NCBI GenBank assembly: GCA_013398615.1
Contig: VZSR01003803.1
Coordinates: 6,367,700-6,431,699 of the forward strand
Length of the DNA: 64,000 bases
Direction: 5' to 3'
Origin: Brachypodius melanocephalos
Taxonomy: Eukaryota; Chordata; Aves; Passeriformes; Pycnonotidae
Below are positions 29,901-44,900 of the stretch, piece after piece. The notes under the pieces were generated by a model, which had not been told where the DNA came from, searched no databases, and saw nothing but the letters and a program-made list of their open reading frames with translations. The translations under genes and the position numbers were made by a program. Within the stretch, counting starts at the first letter, position 1. Every line of letters starts with the position of its first letter.

Positions 29901-32900
29901 TTTTATACTTACTCTAACAATATACTGGTAAATAATCACCAGGCTAACAGCCATGGACAGATTGGCAAGCAGTGAAAGCAAGGACATGCTCTTAAGGTCA
30001 CGAATGAAGACCAGGAGGACCAGGAATGGCAGGAAGCACAGCATGTATATCCGTAGATCAGTATTCCTTTTCTCAGAGGAACTGCTAGTGGCACTAATGT
30101 TCATGGGCATGGGAGCAATCCTACTTTCCAAGAATCCTTCATGGACCTTTATTAAAACAAACAAACAAAACCAACACGTTAAACAGTGGTAGCAGTGAGT
30201 ATACGGTCACATTGCTGTTTTGCTATAGGGAAGTTTGTCTCTCTGCTTCACCTGGTGAGTGACAGGAATTTTGGGATCCCTTTATGTGTACTCTCAGTGC
30301 AGAGGGGAAGACAAGGCACTTCCAGCAAGTGTTTCATCTTTAAGGCAAATGATGAAATCAGGGCTTGAAGACATCGTTATCCCACCACTGACTAAAGAGG
30401 AAATTCACACATGCAGTTTAGATCAGAGTCCTTTCAGAAAAGGAGAGTTTGGTAAACTGGAAGGAAGCCAGACAAATCTAGGCCTAAATATTAAGAGTCT
30501 GAATTTTCCTAGAGAGAGTAAGGGGGTAAGATGATGAAATGCTATAGCACCTGAGTTCAGTGCCAAACAACCTCATGCCTTCACCATGCACATCATACCA
30601 GCACACATACAAAATAATATTAGAATATGAACAGGTCTGTCTTTCATTTAGTTCAAATGGGTTTTTTTCACTCTTCACTTTTTAATTAATATACATTAAC
30701 TCAATTTTAAAAATCATGAGCTCGAACAGAATTGAGAGTCCTGTACCTAATAAATTGATATAAATTAATGCCTATAAATTAAAGGTAGTACACAGTGTGA
30801 AAGTGCATTACATTTTTTTTGATATAACATTACAATAGTTGCCTGTAGTACAAATCAGAAGATTGAGTTTGGGACTATTCATGACTCTCATTGCTTCTTT
30901 TGGGAAAAAAGCACGGCTGCAACTGCCAAAAATTTGTTTTGTGGAAATGTACACAGCCATCTGTGCTGTGTGCACACCAGAATCAAAACATCCAGAGCTC
31001 ATGGTTATTCTGCTTGCTGCAAAATGAGAATAGTTCAATTTGTTTTAAATCTCATCATGCTGTTTCCCTTAGGTATCCTTTTCTTCTCTACCACTGCATT
31101 CACCACTTTACAAATTAGCCTATGACTGTACTTAATCTGCTTATGCTGCATAAAGCCTTTGGCTTGATGGCTACAAAAAGATACCTAGACAGTGAAAAAA
31201 CAATTCCTTATAGCACAAACAAAAATGCTAAACTGATATATAGCTGAAAAAACTCGCTCGATTTCCATTGTTTCAAACAATCCACAAATTCAAGAAGAGA
31301 GAATTAACTTAAAACTATTCTGTCTGTAACCAAAAGCACTGTCTTTTTTTTCCCCACCATGAAAAAGGGAAAGCCAAATGACACAATTCTGCAACCACAT
31401 GTTTTCCAGAAATCTCACTTTATATGAAAACATCACTGGTCATTATGGAAACACTAATGGTTTTCTACCTGCAAGAATCTTAAGTGTCACTTGCAAGACA
31501 TTTAACATCTGTTGGTTTTCATTAAGATATCATTTTTAGAAAGCTACAAAGAAGTTCTAATTACATTTAGAATTGAATTCACACAGCTACAGTAACTCGA
31601 TTTTGCCAAGTAGTAAGTCAAACTCTTAACAAAATTACTTCCCTAATGCCACATGAAGTAAAGCTCTCTGTGGAAGTTTCCTGCTTTCTCACCATACTTA
31701 AAACAGAAATACAGAACAAGCACTTTAGGCCTTTCACTTTAACAGGTCTTGTGTGTTTACTTGCTTGCATGCATTTGCAGGTAGCCAGAGCTGCTCTGCA
31801 CACAAGGACACGTGAAAGAGCTTCTAAGAATCACAAAGTGATTTCAGCACATAAACTCTCTGCTACAATAAATATTTAGCCCAGCATATCTTCAATTTAA
31901 ACAAATATCTGTAGCCTGATAAGCTATTAGAAAAAAAAATATACATAAAACATTTATTCCTTAAAAAATGCAAATCAGACAAGAAACTAGTAAGCAAGAT
32001 ACAGTTCACGTTCTACAATACATTTTTACAATACCACAGTATCAACCAGCTTCTACTCAAATAATTTCAAGTATTCAAACACTTCAGTCATCTCTTAAAG
32101 ACAGAGGCATTCCCTTAGTACACATAAACCCCATTAGAAAGCGTCTGAAGTCAGAATTTTTTTTTTTCCTATTACCAGCACCAAATTCCAACTAGTCATT
32201 CAGGTGGAGTTTACGGGCTAATGCAGTTGGAAAATGCAATGTACAATACTCTGTAAAGTTCTATTCAAATTTTGGCCTACTGTGATCAGCTACCCTGATG
32301 ATGGATGTGATGAGATCACATCTCCATATTGCGTTAGGTAAGTGTGGTCATACAAAAGAGCCTTTATAATTATCTGCCTTTTACTTTCACAAGAGTACTG
32401 AGGAAAGCACAGGGAAAGAACATACTACAGTTACACACAAACACTCCACAACCTTCATCAGGTGAATGGATACTGATGCACAATCAGCAAAACACAGCTG
32501 ACTGAAATTCCCAGACTGTGCCTCCCTGGCCCTACCTTCCCACCTCCCATTTGCACCTTTCACATATGAGTTATATTTCTGCAATAAACCACAACACTAT
32601 AACCTGCTTTACAATATAATAAGTGTGCTAATCCTTCTCCCTACATTGTTCCCTGCACCAGAATTCCTTGGAAAAGGAAATGGAGGCCAAAGAGATTCTC
32701 AAAAACTTCATGACTGGCAGGAGCCTGTAGCAGGTCCTGTTCCTTGAAATACAGTTTAAAGAAAGAAGTCAGGGCATCAAAGACATTCTAGGTGGGAGAG
32801 AAAAAAATAACAAAGATACAAATGATGAAATTCTGAACCTGTACAGTACAGATTACTATTCTGCATTAACCAGATTTGCAGTCACAGTTGTCTTTACTCT

Positions 32901-35900
32901 GCAATAGGAAAGGCACCTACTTGTATGTTTTTGACAACTTTCTCTTGTCCTCCCATTTGACCTTACCAAGTACAGAACTTGACTTCATTTTCTAGACAAA
33001 CCCTTTGCAGTCCTCGCTGCTCCTAAGTCCTCCAAAAGCCACTTGTCCAAGTTGAACAAGCCCAGTTTCCCCAGTCCTCACAGGACAAGTGCTTCAGCCC
33101 CAGTCATTCCAGCAGGCTCCTCTAAACTCTGTTCAGTCTGTCAATGACATTCCAGTATTGAGGATATCAAAACTCAGCAGAGTATGCTAGATACGGTCTC
33201 ACAAATGGGAAGTGAAGACCATATCAATGGTCAATCATTTCCCTCCATCTACCAGCAATTCTTCTGTTCATACAACTCAGGACGCTGTTGATTTCAGGGC
33301 AAATTGCTGGCTCTTTATCATGACCACTACCCTCTGCATCTGACCATACAAACAGCCTTTTTTTCCCCCCCCAGCTAGTTGCCTGTCTGTCCATCCATCC
33401 ATCCATCCATCCCATAACAACCTTACTTGGATACAAGTATATGGTCAGAGACGGCATGGAAAATCTTGCTAAATTCAAAGTGGCATCTAGTGCTTTCTCA
33501 TCATGTAGAAATTCAGACTCATGGACCCAGTTATACTGATAAAAATCCACAGGATGATACAGTTTATTCCCTTTTGTGGACATTTATTCCTTTAAATCAA
33601 CTTTGTATCAAGACAGCAGCTTTAACAACACCAGTCAGAGCAGTACCACTTACAGGCTTAGGCAACACCAGAGAAAATACCCTGCCAAAGGTGGATTTTG
33701 AGATGTGACAAAATAGGGATCCTATACATAACATAGAAGAGGCATACCAGATAAGATCCAGCAAAGAAAAAAAATCTTGTGGGAGAGCTAAGCAAACAGG
33801 CACGAGTTACTGACAGGTAGAAGAAAGCTGAGTCAAGAAGTAAAATACAAAAGTTACAGAAGGTAAGGATCATTGCTCTCCCTCTTAAAATGGAGCAATT
33901 GGCTGTGGGAGATCTGACAGCAGAGTAGCAAAGGAAAACTCTAATGGAGATGAGATTATACTGACTTTTTCAGGTGAGGACTAACATCACCATGACTTTG
34001 AAAGTGTTTTCCTAAATTTTGCTTTTAAAAATTCATCAGACACCACTTAAAATTGTTCCAAAAGTATCAAAATACAATATACAAAACAGCAGGAAGAATT
34101 TGGGGTTTTTAAACTTTTTCATGCGCTGTTTAGTTCCATGCAAATCTATTGATGATTGTGTTAGGATGGACTTTGACACATTTTCTATCTAACCTAGTAT
34201 CCTAAATATTAGAATTAATATTACCTAGGATTCCTATACTGGACAATAACACTTTCAATCTGCTGCTCTCTGCTAGTGCATTACTGCGTATGGCAGTCAT
34301 GCTGAGCCAAGAACAGCCAACACTCTAATTGTCTTTGTCCCAAACAAAGCAACATGATCTGGTCAAACATTTCCCCAAACCACACAAGGAAATATCATTA
34401 CAGTTTTAGAAAAGATGTAGCCACTGAAGTCCCTAAGCATGGTGATGTCCCCACACACAAGATTTCATCAGGAGTTACTTCAGTTACTTAAGCATTAATT
34501 TACCATGCTGGTGTGATGTCTGAAACTGTTTTTTTCACCCATTTACACTGCCCAAGCATAGCATTCACCAGCTTCAACTGAATCCAGGAAGATCAAACAC
34601 TTATGCAAAGCTAGACACCAAGTTCCTTCTCCACTCAGAAAACTAATGCACTATTAGAGGCTGGAAAAAATTCAGCTGAACCAATGAACACTCTTCCTTC
34701 TTACAGGAACTATCTCAGAAGCAAGAAACAGTTCCTTTTCCTTAGTCTCTTCAACTGTTTCTTTGCCTGTATCCCAAACCACACCATGTCATGCAATTTT
34801 ATGGACTTTTCAACACCTTGTGAGCTCAAAACAGCGGTCCTCGAACTCACTGGTTCCCCCTAATTTCTTCCTTTCTCAGCTCAGAGCAACAGCCAGTGCA
34901 ATACACAAGGCCAGATCCGAGACAAAATCACTGTGTTATCAGAGAGATAAAGACTATATTATAACCCTGAAATCTTGCATGAACAGGCCAAATAAATGTT
35001 TTACAGTTCATTTAGTTCTGGCACTTCATTAGATACTGTACTTCGCAACATTTAAAACACATCCAGTTTTATGACCAAGCACAGTTTCCAAAGTTTTGTG
35101 AGATTTTTATCTAAAAAATGCTCATGAAAAGCAAGAAAGTATTTTCATCTCTTAGCTTTATCAGCAAACAATGAAAGAGGACACTTTTCCAGAGAACTCA
35201 GCAAATACATGAGACAACTGATAAACTTTCCTTCACTAAAAAGGGTGGTCAGGCATCGGAAGAAGTTGTCCAGGAAAGTCTTGGATTCACCACCCTTTTA
35301 AGTGTTCAAGATATGTATGGATGTGGCATTTAGGAACATGGTTTGTTGATGAATGTGGCAGTAGTAGTTGATCTTGATAAAAATCTTTGCAAAGCCAACC
35401 TTCACAATTCCATGACTCTAAGAAATGCCAAGACTCTTGACGCAGGGTCTTCTGCCGTCCAAGCAGGATATGCGAAGTAACTATGGCATGAAAGCGGACC
35501 ATGTTCTTTTGAGCACAGGTTCTTTTTCCTATCCCTGCCCTGTGTGTTCCTTCCCTAACCTTGCTGCAGTCAGCCCTCAAGATTTTTATTCCAGCTTTAC
35601 TGTTCTTCTGCAGTCTGAAACACTTTCACCCATAAGCCTCTTACTAAATTCTGACAGAGTTAACCAGAACTTTTGTCACCCGTCTAAGTTTCTTTGGTGC
35701 TCCTGAAAAATATTTCTTAGGAAAAGCTTGACTTGATATTCAGTATAACTGAAAATAGGATCTTGGAGCACAGTGTCTGGGAAACACTAATGTAATGCAG
35801 AAAAATCTCAGTGTAAGTTCCCAATGGTTTTGATGGGTTTAATTTGCACACACCAACATGCAAATATGATCAGCAAAGTACAGATTATAACTCAGATGTA

Positions 35901-38900
35901 TTGGCCAAGGTGTGCCTTTAGTAAAATTTTTACTATGTTTTTCCTTTATCTTAATTCTCCCATTCCTACCCCTCCCACTCCCTGTCTACCTTCCCCATCC
36001 TTTCACTAACCCAAATCATTAGATTTAGGCTGTACCAATTTTTGTTCTTTGGTGCCCTCTACGGGACTGATTTCTGCAATAGAAAGGTGCCAGGAAGAAA
36101 CCAGACTTCTCCCTCACAGAACAGCAAGCACAGGGCAGTCCAAATCAAGTACATTTGGAAGAGGAACTTCTGAATTGCTAATGACTTTATTCCACCCATC
36201 CATAGGGTCCATGTTTACAGGTCTCTGCAGCAACTGCTTTTGCAGGACTTGTCTTCCTGTAAGAGCTTTCAGTTTTTCCTCAAGAAAGTAAAAAGTTTCC
36301 TGAAAAACATTTTAGGTTGTTTTTTGGTTTGTTTTTTTTTTTTTCCAAAATCCACAAAAGCCAAGGTCAGCAAGTATTCAGTCTCATATTTTGCCTAAGG
36401 CCACAGCACATACATAACCAGTTGATCAGGTTAAGTATTTCATAAGAAAGGCTTTAATTTAACTTACATTACAAAGCATGCATTAAAGATCTCATTTCAG
36501 AAGGCCAGTAAAATGACACCAGATAGTATTTTCAGCTTTAGATACAGATTCTGGTAGTGGGAGTATAGTTTTAGAGGCTGGGACATTTTTTTTCTCCCTC
36601 ACAACATACAAATTACAGAGTACCCAGCTTCCACATACACAGATTTGCCTCATTGTGATAGATCTTCAGTCATAGAACTTGGAACACTTCTTAATATAAG
36701 TACTTATCCACGACAGGATGAAAAAAACCAAACCACCTTCTACGTGCTAACTGCCCAAGGGGACACCCTTCTTCCTAATTAAATTAAGGTAAGCTTAAGG
36801 TGCCAAGACACTACTGCCTACCTTATGGGTAGAGTAAGAATCCATATGGACAATTAATGCTCAGCAACCTACCACACCTTATTCCTCACTTCACTATTCA
36901 TAGGAGCACACACAGAATCAGAGAGTCACAGAAACGTTTGGGTTGGAAAAGACCCCCAAGATCACAGAGCCCAACCTTTGACCAATCATCACCTTGTCAA
37001 CTAGACCATGGCACTGTGTGCCACATCCAGATGTTTCTTGAATGCTTCCAGGAATAGTGACTTCACCACCTCCTCATGTAGTCTGTTCCGAGGCTTAACA
37101 ACCCTTTCCATGAAGAGATTCTTCCTGATGCCCAACCTGAACCTTCCCTGGCACAACTTCAGGCTATGTCCTTTCATCCTGTCACTGGTTGCACGGGAGA
37201 AAACAACAACCCCCCCTGGCTACACCCTCCTGGTCAGGCAGCTGCAGTAAGTGAAAAGGTCACTCCTGAGCTTCCTTTTCTCCATGTTTAACACCCTCAG
37301 CTCCCTCAGTCACTCCTCACATGACTTGCTCTCTAGACTCTTCCCCATCTTCACTGCCCTTCTCCCAACTCACTCCAGCATCTCAATGTCTTTCCTGAAG
37401 TGAGGGGCCCAGACCTGGACACAGAACTCAGCGTGCTGCCTCACCAGTGCTTGCATGGATACAGGCCCAGATTGAGACTCATTCAGCTTTATGACAACTG
37501 ACTAACCAGTCTCCTGAGCAGAAAACACAGCGGAGCACCCTGGTAGAGCCCATGGAGGAGAGAGCACCAGAAGCTCAACATGCCTGTGTTTGAGCATCCA
37601 TCCTGTGCTGGCTGACCCTCCATGGGCCACGTGCTCAGACACAGAAACTGCTGACTGCAACTGCCAAACAATCCTTCCCTGAGGAAGGACCAACAACCCA
37701 CCAGGAACCCCATCAACAGAATCCCCCTGGGAGAAACAGCTTAGAAGAATTGGAGAGCAAGAGAAAGCAGGTGAATTAAAGCAGGAGCAGCTCTCACAAT
37801 AGTGATAAGCATGATTTTGTTTGTTTTTGGCAGCGTGGATGGCTGTAGGGAAGAAAAGGGGTAGTTGGGTTTTATTGGGGTTTGCTTGAGATGTGCAAAG
37901 GCATTTGTGATTGTGGCAATCCATGTGCAATGTTTAGTTGACTTAAGCAACTTCAGGGATAAAACTTGAAAGAAAGAGATGTAACCAAATGCAAAGCATT
38001 CACAGAAGAGCAAAAACAATTTTAAGATTGTATCATGTCTCCCCTCTATTAGATAAAGGGAAGACAGCATAAAAATATTCAAAAATATTAAAAAGTATCC
38101 ACAAATAGAAAAGAATAAATTACTTATAGCTAGAACATGAAATAAAGAACTTACAATATCAGTAAGAAATCTGAAGCTTCTACAAAGAAGCAGCTGTCTA
38201 ACAGATAAAGAAAACATTGGAACTGACTACTGAGGAAGCTGGAGAAATGTCAATGTCAGGCATTTTTTGGAACAAAAATCAGGATTCATTTAGATACAGT
38301 GGATTCTGTGAATAGAAGGGACTAAACAAGAACCAAAAAAAAAAAAATCCAGTTACATCAAAAAGATAAAATATGCCCAGGAGTTTGGGGAGAAAAAAAG
38401 GAAGTCAGCAGAAAGCCTAGCAAAAAAAAAAAAAAAAATCTGGGACAACTGGCTCCTACACCATTTTATGCCTTATTTTCCATAATTTCCACAATTAACT
38501 TTTAAACTCAACAAATAAGAAGGAAATATACACTTTCACAAGATCTGAATTTAGTTCACCTTGCCCACTACCCCTTTTAACCAAAATCTTTACAGGAAAT
38601 AAAAGTGAGAGAAAATTAATCTAAACCCATAACTGCTTCCATATGGAGGCATTACTTACTTGTTTCACATTTTCTGCCAAGAACACAACATAAACGCCAC
38701 AAAATCCTAGCTGGGTTATCACTAGGAAAAAGTCCACGACACACCTGAGGAAGAAAAAACAAACATACATTATACTTAAGATCCAAACAATCATCCCATT
38801 GCTACCTACTATGCCATTGCTGCTCCTTTTTAGAGTGGTCCAAATGCTACACTCAAATGCCACATTAATCTCACAAGCAGTGCAGATTCCTCCTATGTCA

Positions 38901-41900
38901 AAACAGAGTGGTGATCACTGAAAGGTCACTGTGGATCAGACTGTACTTGAAAAAGTGATGCACAACGGTGGCCTGAAGACAGACTGTAATGAAACTCTGC
39001 TAGAGTCAAGCACAGAGCAAAGATCTGCCCCAGGGAATGGATTTGCTGCAGCACAGAGTCTCTAGAGACCCAATTGCCCATTTGAGGCTTGTAACTCTTC
39101 AGTGCAACAGAAGATTGTCATTATATATCAGAACAAACCATTTTTCCCTCTAATTGAGCTCTACTCCACTCCTATGAAGTCATCACAACACATCTTAAAA
39201 CACTAGCTCACTTGCAAGATGCTGCATCTTTGAAAGTAACAGGAATACAAAAAATCTTCCCCAAGTGAGGTAAAAACCATTTTAAATTAGGGCTGAGCAA
39301 CATGTCTGCTTCAGATTCACAATTTCACTACTGTGCAGTCAGACCATAAACTCTACAAACAGCAACAGATGGCAAAGCAAAAATAATGCGGTTTTCGTAA
39401 AAGAGAGATAAAATATATAACAGACACAACAAGCCATTTATGTCTTCATGTCATTGTTGCAAAAATAGTAAATATTTTTCCACTATTTGTATGTTACATT
39501 TAAACAGGAACCAAAGATTTGTTTTGTTTCCTCTCAGAAATAAATACATTAAAGTAATTAACATTTGCAATGTCAACCTGCAATGCAGAGAAATGTTGGG
39601 AAAAGGGAATGAAAATTTAAACTACTTCACTGCATTAGACAACATGGAATGCATTTCTAGTTATAACACATCTCTTCCTATATTACTAAACAGAATTTTT
39701 TTTATTCAGAGCTCTTATAGAACTGAAAATTGAAATGCCTAATAGAGTCAGACATCCTCCAATCTCACCACTACCAGCTGGCAGCAGGAAATAACAAATC
39801 ACACTGCATAAAAGCATTTTTAAGGAAGGTAAAATCTTAGTAAAATGGAAATCTCCTAATCATTCCAAGTATAGCCATTAACTTTTAAATATTGATTTCC
39901 TCTATTAAATTCTAGCTCTAACTTACCGGCCCCAAGAAGCTCGTTTCTGAAGAGCAGGCAGGGGCCCCACTTCCATTGCACAGCTAACTGTATCACTATA
40001 TCCCAGGGAAGACTTCTTCATCCTAAAATCAAATAGTGAAAAAGAAACAGCGTTACCAGAAACTATGAGGACCTAGAACCCCACTCTGAAAATACTGTTG
40101 GTCTTCCATGATTATAAGAAGTTGTCTCCTGTGGCAACACTCTGCTGCTGCTGAATTTCAGAGATATGGTTTGGGCTTCTTTACCCTGGCAAGGGCTATT
40201 TAGCATTTTACAAGCACGTGAAACACAGTGTTGCTTCCACCCAGTTCAACAGCATTAAATGAGTTTCTCACAAAACAAGGGGTTTTTTTGATAAACTACT
40301 CCAAAATCACATTCTTATTATATGAGCTTAAGAAATTAATCTCAAATCTAAAAGTCACAAAGAACTTAAACAGAATTCAACTCTTGTTGCACAAGAAGTT
40401 AATCACAATTGATTCAATGATCTTATTTCGGTCATCAACTTTAAAGACCATTCAAAACTACTGAGTAAAAATTCAGGAATGACAGGCTCCGTTCACAGTA
40501 CAGTATCACATTAATCTGGTAAAACACATTTTCCAGCTACAGGGACATGAGTAGTTTTGTGATTCTACTCAGTTCAAAAGTTCATTACACTTTGAAACAT
40601 GAGACCCTCCCACTGCTTCTCTTTACACTTGACAGTACAATAAAAATATTTAATGAAAGTCACTATTAATCAAAATACTCTGTCAGTCAAAACTGAGTAA
40701 CTGCTTCCCCACAGCAGAGCACATCTCACTTGGAGGAATATTTAATATTTACCTGCTCAATAGCATCATTTTAACACATTCCTTCAGCACTACAACTTCA
40801 AAGAATCAAGTTACCACAATTCAGAGACAGAGCTCACATATAATCATAGAAGACATTAACAGCATTTCTTAGTTTACCTTTTACTCCTACAAAGTACTTA
40901 TAAACTGTGTATTCAAAAATTATTTACATTTTTCAAAGCTATGAAGACTCAGAAGCTCTACGAATATAAGAAGGACTGAAAATAAGCAATTAAAACTGCA
41001 ATGAGCAAGACCTGATTATTTTCCAGCAGGAAAGAAGGTACTGGGCAACACAAACCAATCTCATTTTGTGTATGAGCAGAGAACAAATATGTTTTTTCAA
41101 TGTGTTGCACAAAGCATAACTATCATTCTTAGGTGCACACTAAGAGTTTGAGAAGAAGATTCTAAACTGACAGAATAAACTGCTACAGAACCATTTTGCA
41201 GACCAAAATTCACAAGCAGAAAAGTGGAATTAAAAAAAATACTTAAACTCAGCAACTGAATGAGTAGTTCCACATTTACCTCTGACACAGATAGTGGCTG
41301 CAACGTACCAAGATGTGCATACAGTGAACAGATATAAATCCTATGAACACAAGGCTGATGGGTCCAACCTGGTACAGAAAAAAAGAAGGGTCAACACAGG
41401 AGATACAGAAATTTTCATGAAAATATGCTGGGGAAAAACCTTTATATGAAAATATTTCACATTGTAGCAAATAAAGTAATAATTAATTTTTTTTCTCCCT
41501 CAGCAGGGTGTTGCTGCTGATGTTTAATGTCATCCCTCAGTTTCAGTTCACTACTTAAGAGAAGGTTGTTCAGGGGTGTCAAGTCACAAGTACCAAATAA
41601 GTACTTCACTCCTCTGTTTCACTTGCCAAAGAAGTTTGTCAAGAAGACTACACAGACTGCACAATTCAGTGGTTTGAACCACTTGAAAGTTACAAGTTCC
41701 AGGTAATATCAAATTTAACCATTTGTTTCAGAATAGAAGCTTGAGCAGAAGTTTTCACTGAAGGAACTTGCCTTACACACGTGCAACTTTCACTCTCAAA
41801 GTAAACAACCCATACTATGGAATTACAAGATTATTTAGTCATAAGGTGAAAATTTCATTTGATTACATTTACGCTGCCCTAGAAATGCATTGTTTGTTAC

Positions 41901-44900
41901 CAGGTATAAACAACCTGGCCTATACCCTATTTCTGCAGAAACACTAGATTGATTTAACAAGCTGATGCTTCATCCTAAGATATATGATCTGTCTCTAGAG
42001 AAGTCTGCACAAAGATAAGACAACCCCATAGAAACAATTCCCATGAGACATCACAGGAGTCTGAGTAAATAAAAATATTTCTTTTTTTCTGAAAAACTTG
42101 TTGTTTGGACCAGAAAAATACTTTGGCCAAGCAAAAATACAGCTCATGCAATGAAGTCTTCAGGGTGAAGTTAAAAACAATAAAATCTTCATCTTCAGTA
42201 CTGATTTCCCCAAATCAAAGAGAAAAAATGACATATCTCTATTATCATGACCAGTGACAAATAAGTATTGAGATTTTAGTTTTGCAGGACATAGATCTGT
42301 AAATCTTTCTATACTACTTTTCTAGTCTATGAAGAAAGAATTCTTACCACAATGCCAGCATTTTTTATTGCAAGCGGAAGACCAAGAAGCCCAGTTCCTA
42401 TGTTCCCCTTGAGGAGGTGAGTCAGTGTTTGTATAAACCTGAGGATAAAATGTCACATTAGAAGTACACATAGATGGGGTAGAGAGAAAAAAAAAGCCCT
42501 TTGTCTATAATAAAGTGATAAATTTCCAGTTTCAACTTACAATTTACAGTGGTCCAACTATTTTAAAGGAAGTGATATACATTCAAATAATGTTTTTATT
42601 CATCCTTACATGTGAGCACCCTCAAATAGAACACACACACTAGTCTGATCTTCACCCCTTCTTTACCCCAGGTTGTGAAATGTTAATTTCTCAGCAATTT
42701 CATAGTCCTTTTGCCTCAGAGTCAAAATTACCAAGTTTTATCAGTTATTTTGAACCCTACAACATTCAAAACAATCATCAGCTGCAAATCACAATTCTGT
42801 CAGCCAAAGCTTTATCCAAAGGAAAAAAAACTCAAAACATTTACAAGCTTTTCTAATCAAACTTTCAAAGAGGTTATCTCCAGAGTCTCTGAAAATATTT
42901 TTCAAATTGTGATTGGACTTTGAGTAGCCTAATAAGAGCCTTGAAATATTTTACAGCCAAGTACATTGTGAGCTTCAAAAAAAGTGAGAATCTACTCAAA
43001 AGGGGCTGCTTTTTGGGAGAATTATGCTAAGTCCTTATGTATAACCACAAAACTGTTATGCAGGTGCAAGGAGACTCCTTCAGAGTTCAGAAAACTGCTC
43101 ATAAGAAACAAGTCAGAGGCAAGAAATTTGAACAAGCTGATACATAAAATTAACACATACGTAATGCCTTCTTTATTATCTAGCTGGTAGTGCGTCTTAA
43201 CTGGCAGGAAAGTATTTTCATGCTCTTCATCTGAGATGCCATCTGAGTCTTCTTCATCAATTAAAGGCTTCATTACTTCCATGCCTGTACAAGAGTTAAC
43301 ACTACATTAGCATTAGAAACAAGCTTACAGTTCAGAAGTAAAACATGATTCAAACTTCCCATGCCATGAGGTTTTAACCTGTTCCTAATTACAAAGATGA
43401 TTTAAGCAGATATATAGAGAACAAGTTTGCACAGTATATTCTCTCTTTAAAGTGGTACACCATCTCATTATTATATTATTATTGTTATTGTTATTGCCAA
43501 ACACTACAGTTTTTCATTAAGAAAAGCAACTTTCTATCATGAAAGTGATGCTGGTTTAAATCACTTTGCAAGCTAGTGCAACTTAAAGCAAAACAGAAAA
43601 GACATCCATCATTACAAAAGGGTGAGATTCGTCTTAACCACTGGTAGCTACTCCAGAATTAAACATTAAGTCTGCACTCAGAGAGGTGAGACAGATACCA
43701 CAGAAAGTATCTCCATTCATTTAAGAAAGAAGCAAAATACAGGAATCAGGTTCCATGCTTTGAAAGCTGCAATTTCATGAACCTTTTAAACTAGCATAAA
43801 ATTCCAGCTAAATAACAGCACCAAGTAACAGCAAGCAGTCAGTAGTGAACAAAATTGCCTTTCAGGCAAAACTAACAGCTTATGCCAGTTTAATGTTGAG
43901 GAAATTATAACCATTTTAAATTACTACAGTTAAGCAAAGCAAATCCTGCCAAGAGCAAAAAGATTATTTACCCTACGTTTGCCTACCACAGTTTCCATTC
44001 ATAAAATATATTGAGTAAGTCTCAAGTTCCATAACTTTCACCAAAAAAAAAAGAGAAATCCCTGTGATGTTAGCATTTTGTATTAACAAACCTACAAACG
44101 AACCACATTTGCATGTATATTACAAAATAGCCTTTGTGTGTCAAGGTTTTGGTAGTGATGGGGCTGCAGGAGTGGCTTCAGTGAGAAGGTGCTGGAAGCT
44201 TCCCCCATCTTAACAGAGCCAATGCCAGCTGCTTCCAGGATAGATCTGCTGCAGGACAAGTGCAAGTCCACCAGCAATGGTGGCAGCTCCTCTGCAATAA
44301 CGTAGTTAAGAAGGGAAAAAATACCTGCCAAGCAACTACAGCTGGGGAGTGGACTGAGAATATGTGACAGCTACACCCCTGCAGATCCAAGGTCAGTGCA
44401 GAAGGAGGGGCAGGAGGTGCCCCAGGCACTGGAGCAGAGATTCCCCTGCAGGTCCTGGTGCAGCCCATGGCGAAGCAGCCGTGCCCCTGCAGCCCATGGA
44501 GGGCCATGACAGAGCACCTGCAGCTCCTGGAGGACCCCACAGTGGAGAAGATGGATGCCCAAAGAAGGTTATGACCTCAAGGGCAGCCCACACTGGAGTA
44601 CACTTCCTGGCAGAGAACCTGTGGCCCCATGAAGAGTCTAAGTCTGGAGCAGGTTTGCTGACACATTTGTGACACCATGGGGACCCACACTGGAGCAGTT
44701 TCTGGTAGACTTTCTCCCATGGGAGGGGAACATGGAATGTGTCCTCCCACTGAGGAGAAAGGAACAGAAGAAACAACACAGTGAACTGACCACAACCCCC
44801 ATTCCCCATCTCCCTGCACCACTGGAGAGGAGGAAGTAGAGAAATTGTGAGCAAAGTTGAACCTGGGAAGAATGGAGAGATGGGCAGATTTTTTTTTAGA

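Larger units (their letters stand above)
30147..38659 (-). other. SLC36A4: SLC36A4 intron 6
   Basis: An 8513-base intron with a GTAAGT donor and a TAAAG acceptor. It holds three CR1 copies (near 32985, 35230 and 36908), a CCAT microsatellite (33391-33415) and a GC-richer unassigned stretch (37451-37745). The remainder is AT-rich and featureless to my reading. Confidence 0.9.

Noticed and set aside
37502..38217. Minus-strand open frames of 142 and 158 codons
   Set aside because: They run through non-repeat intron sequence and the unassigned GC-richer block in conflicting frames, with hydrophobic low-complexity products and no recognised family.
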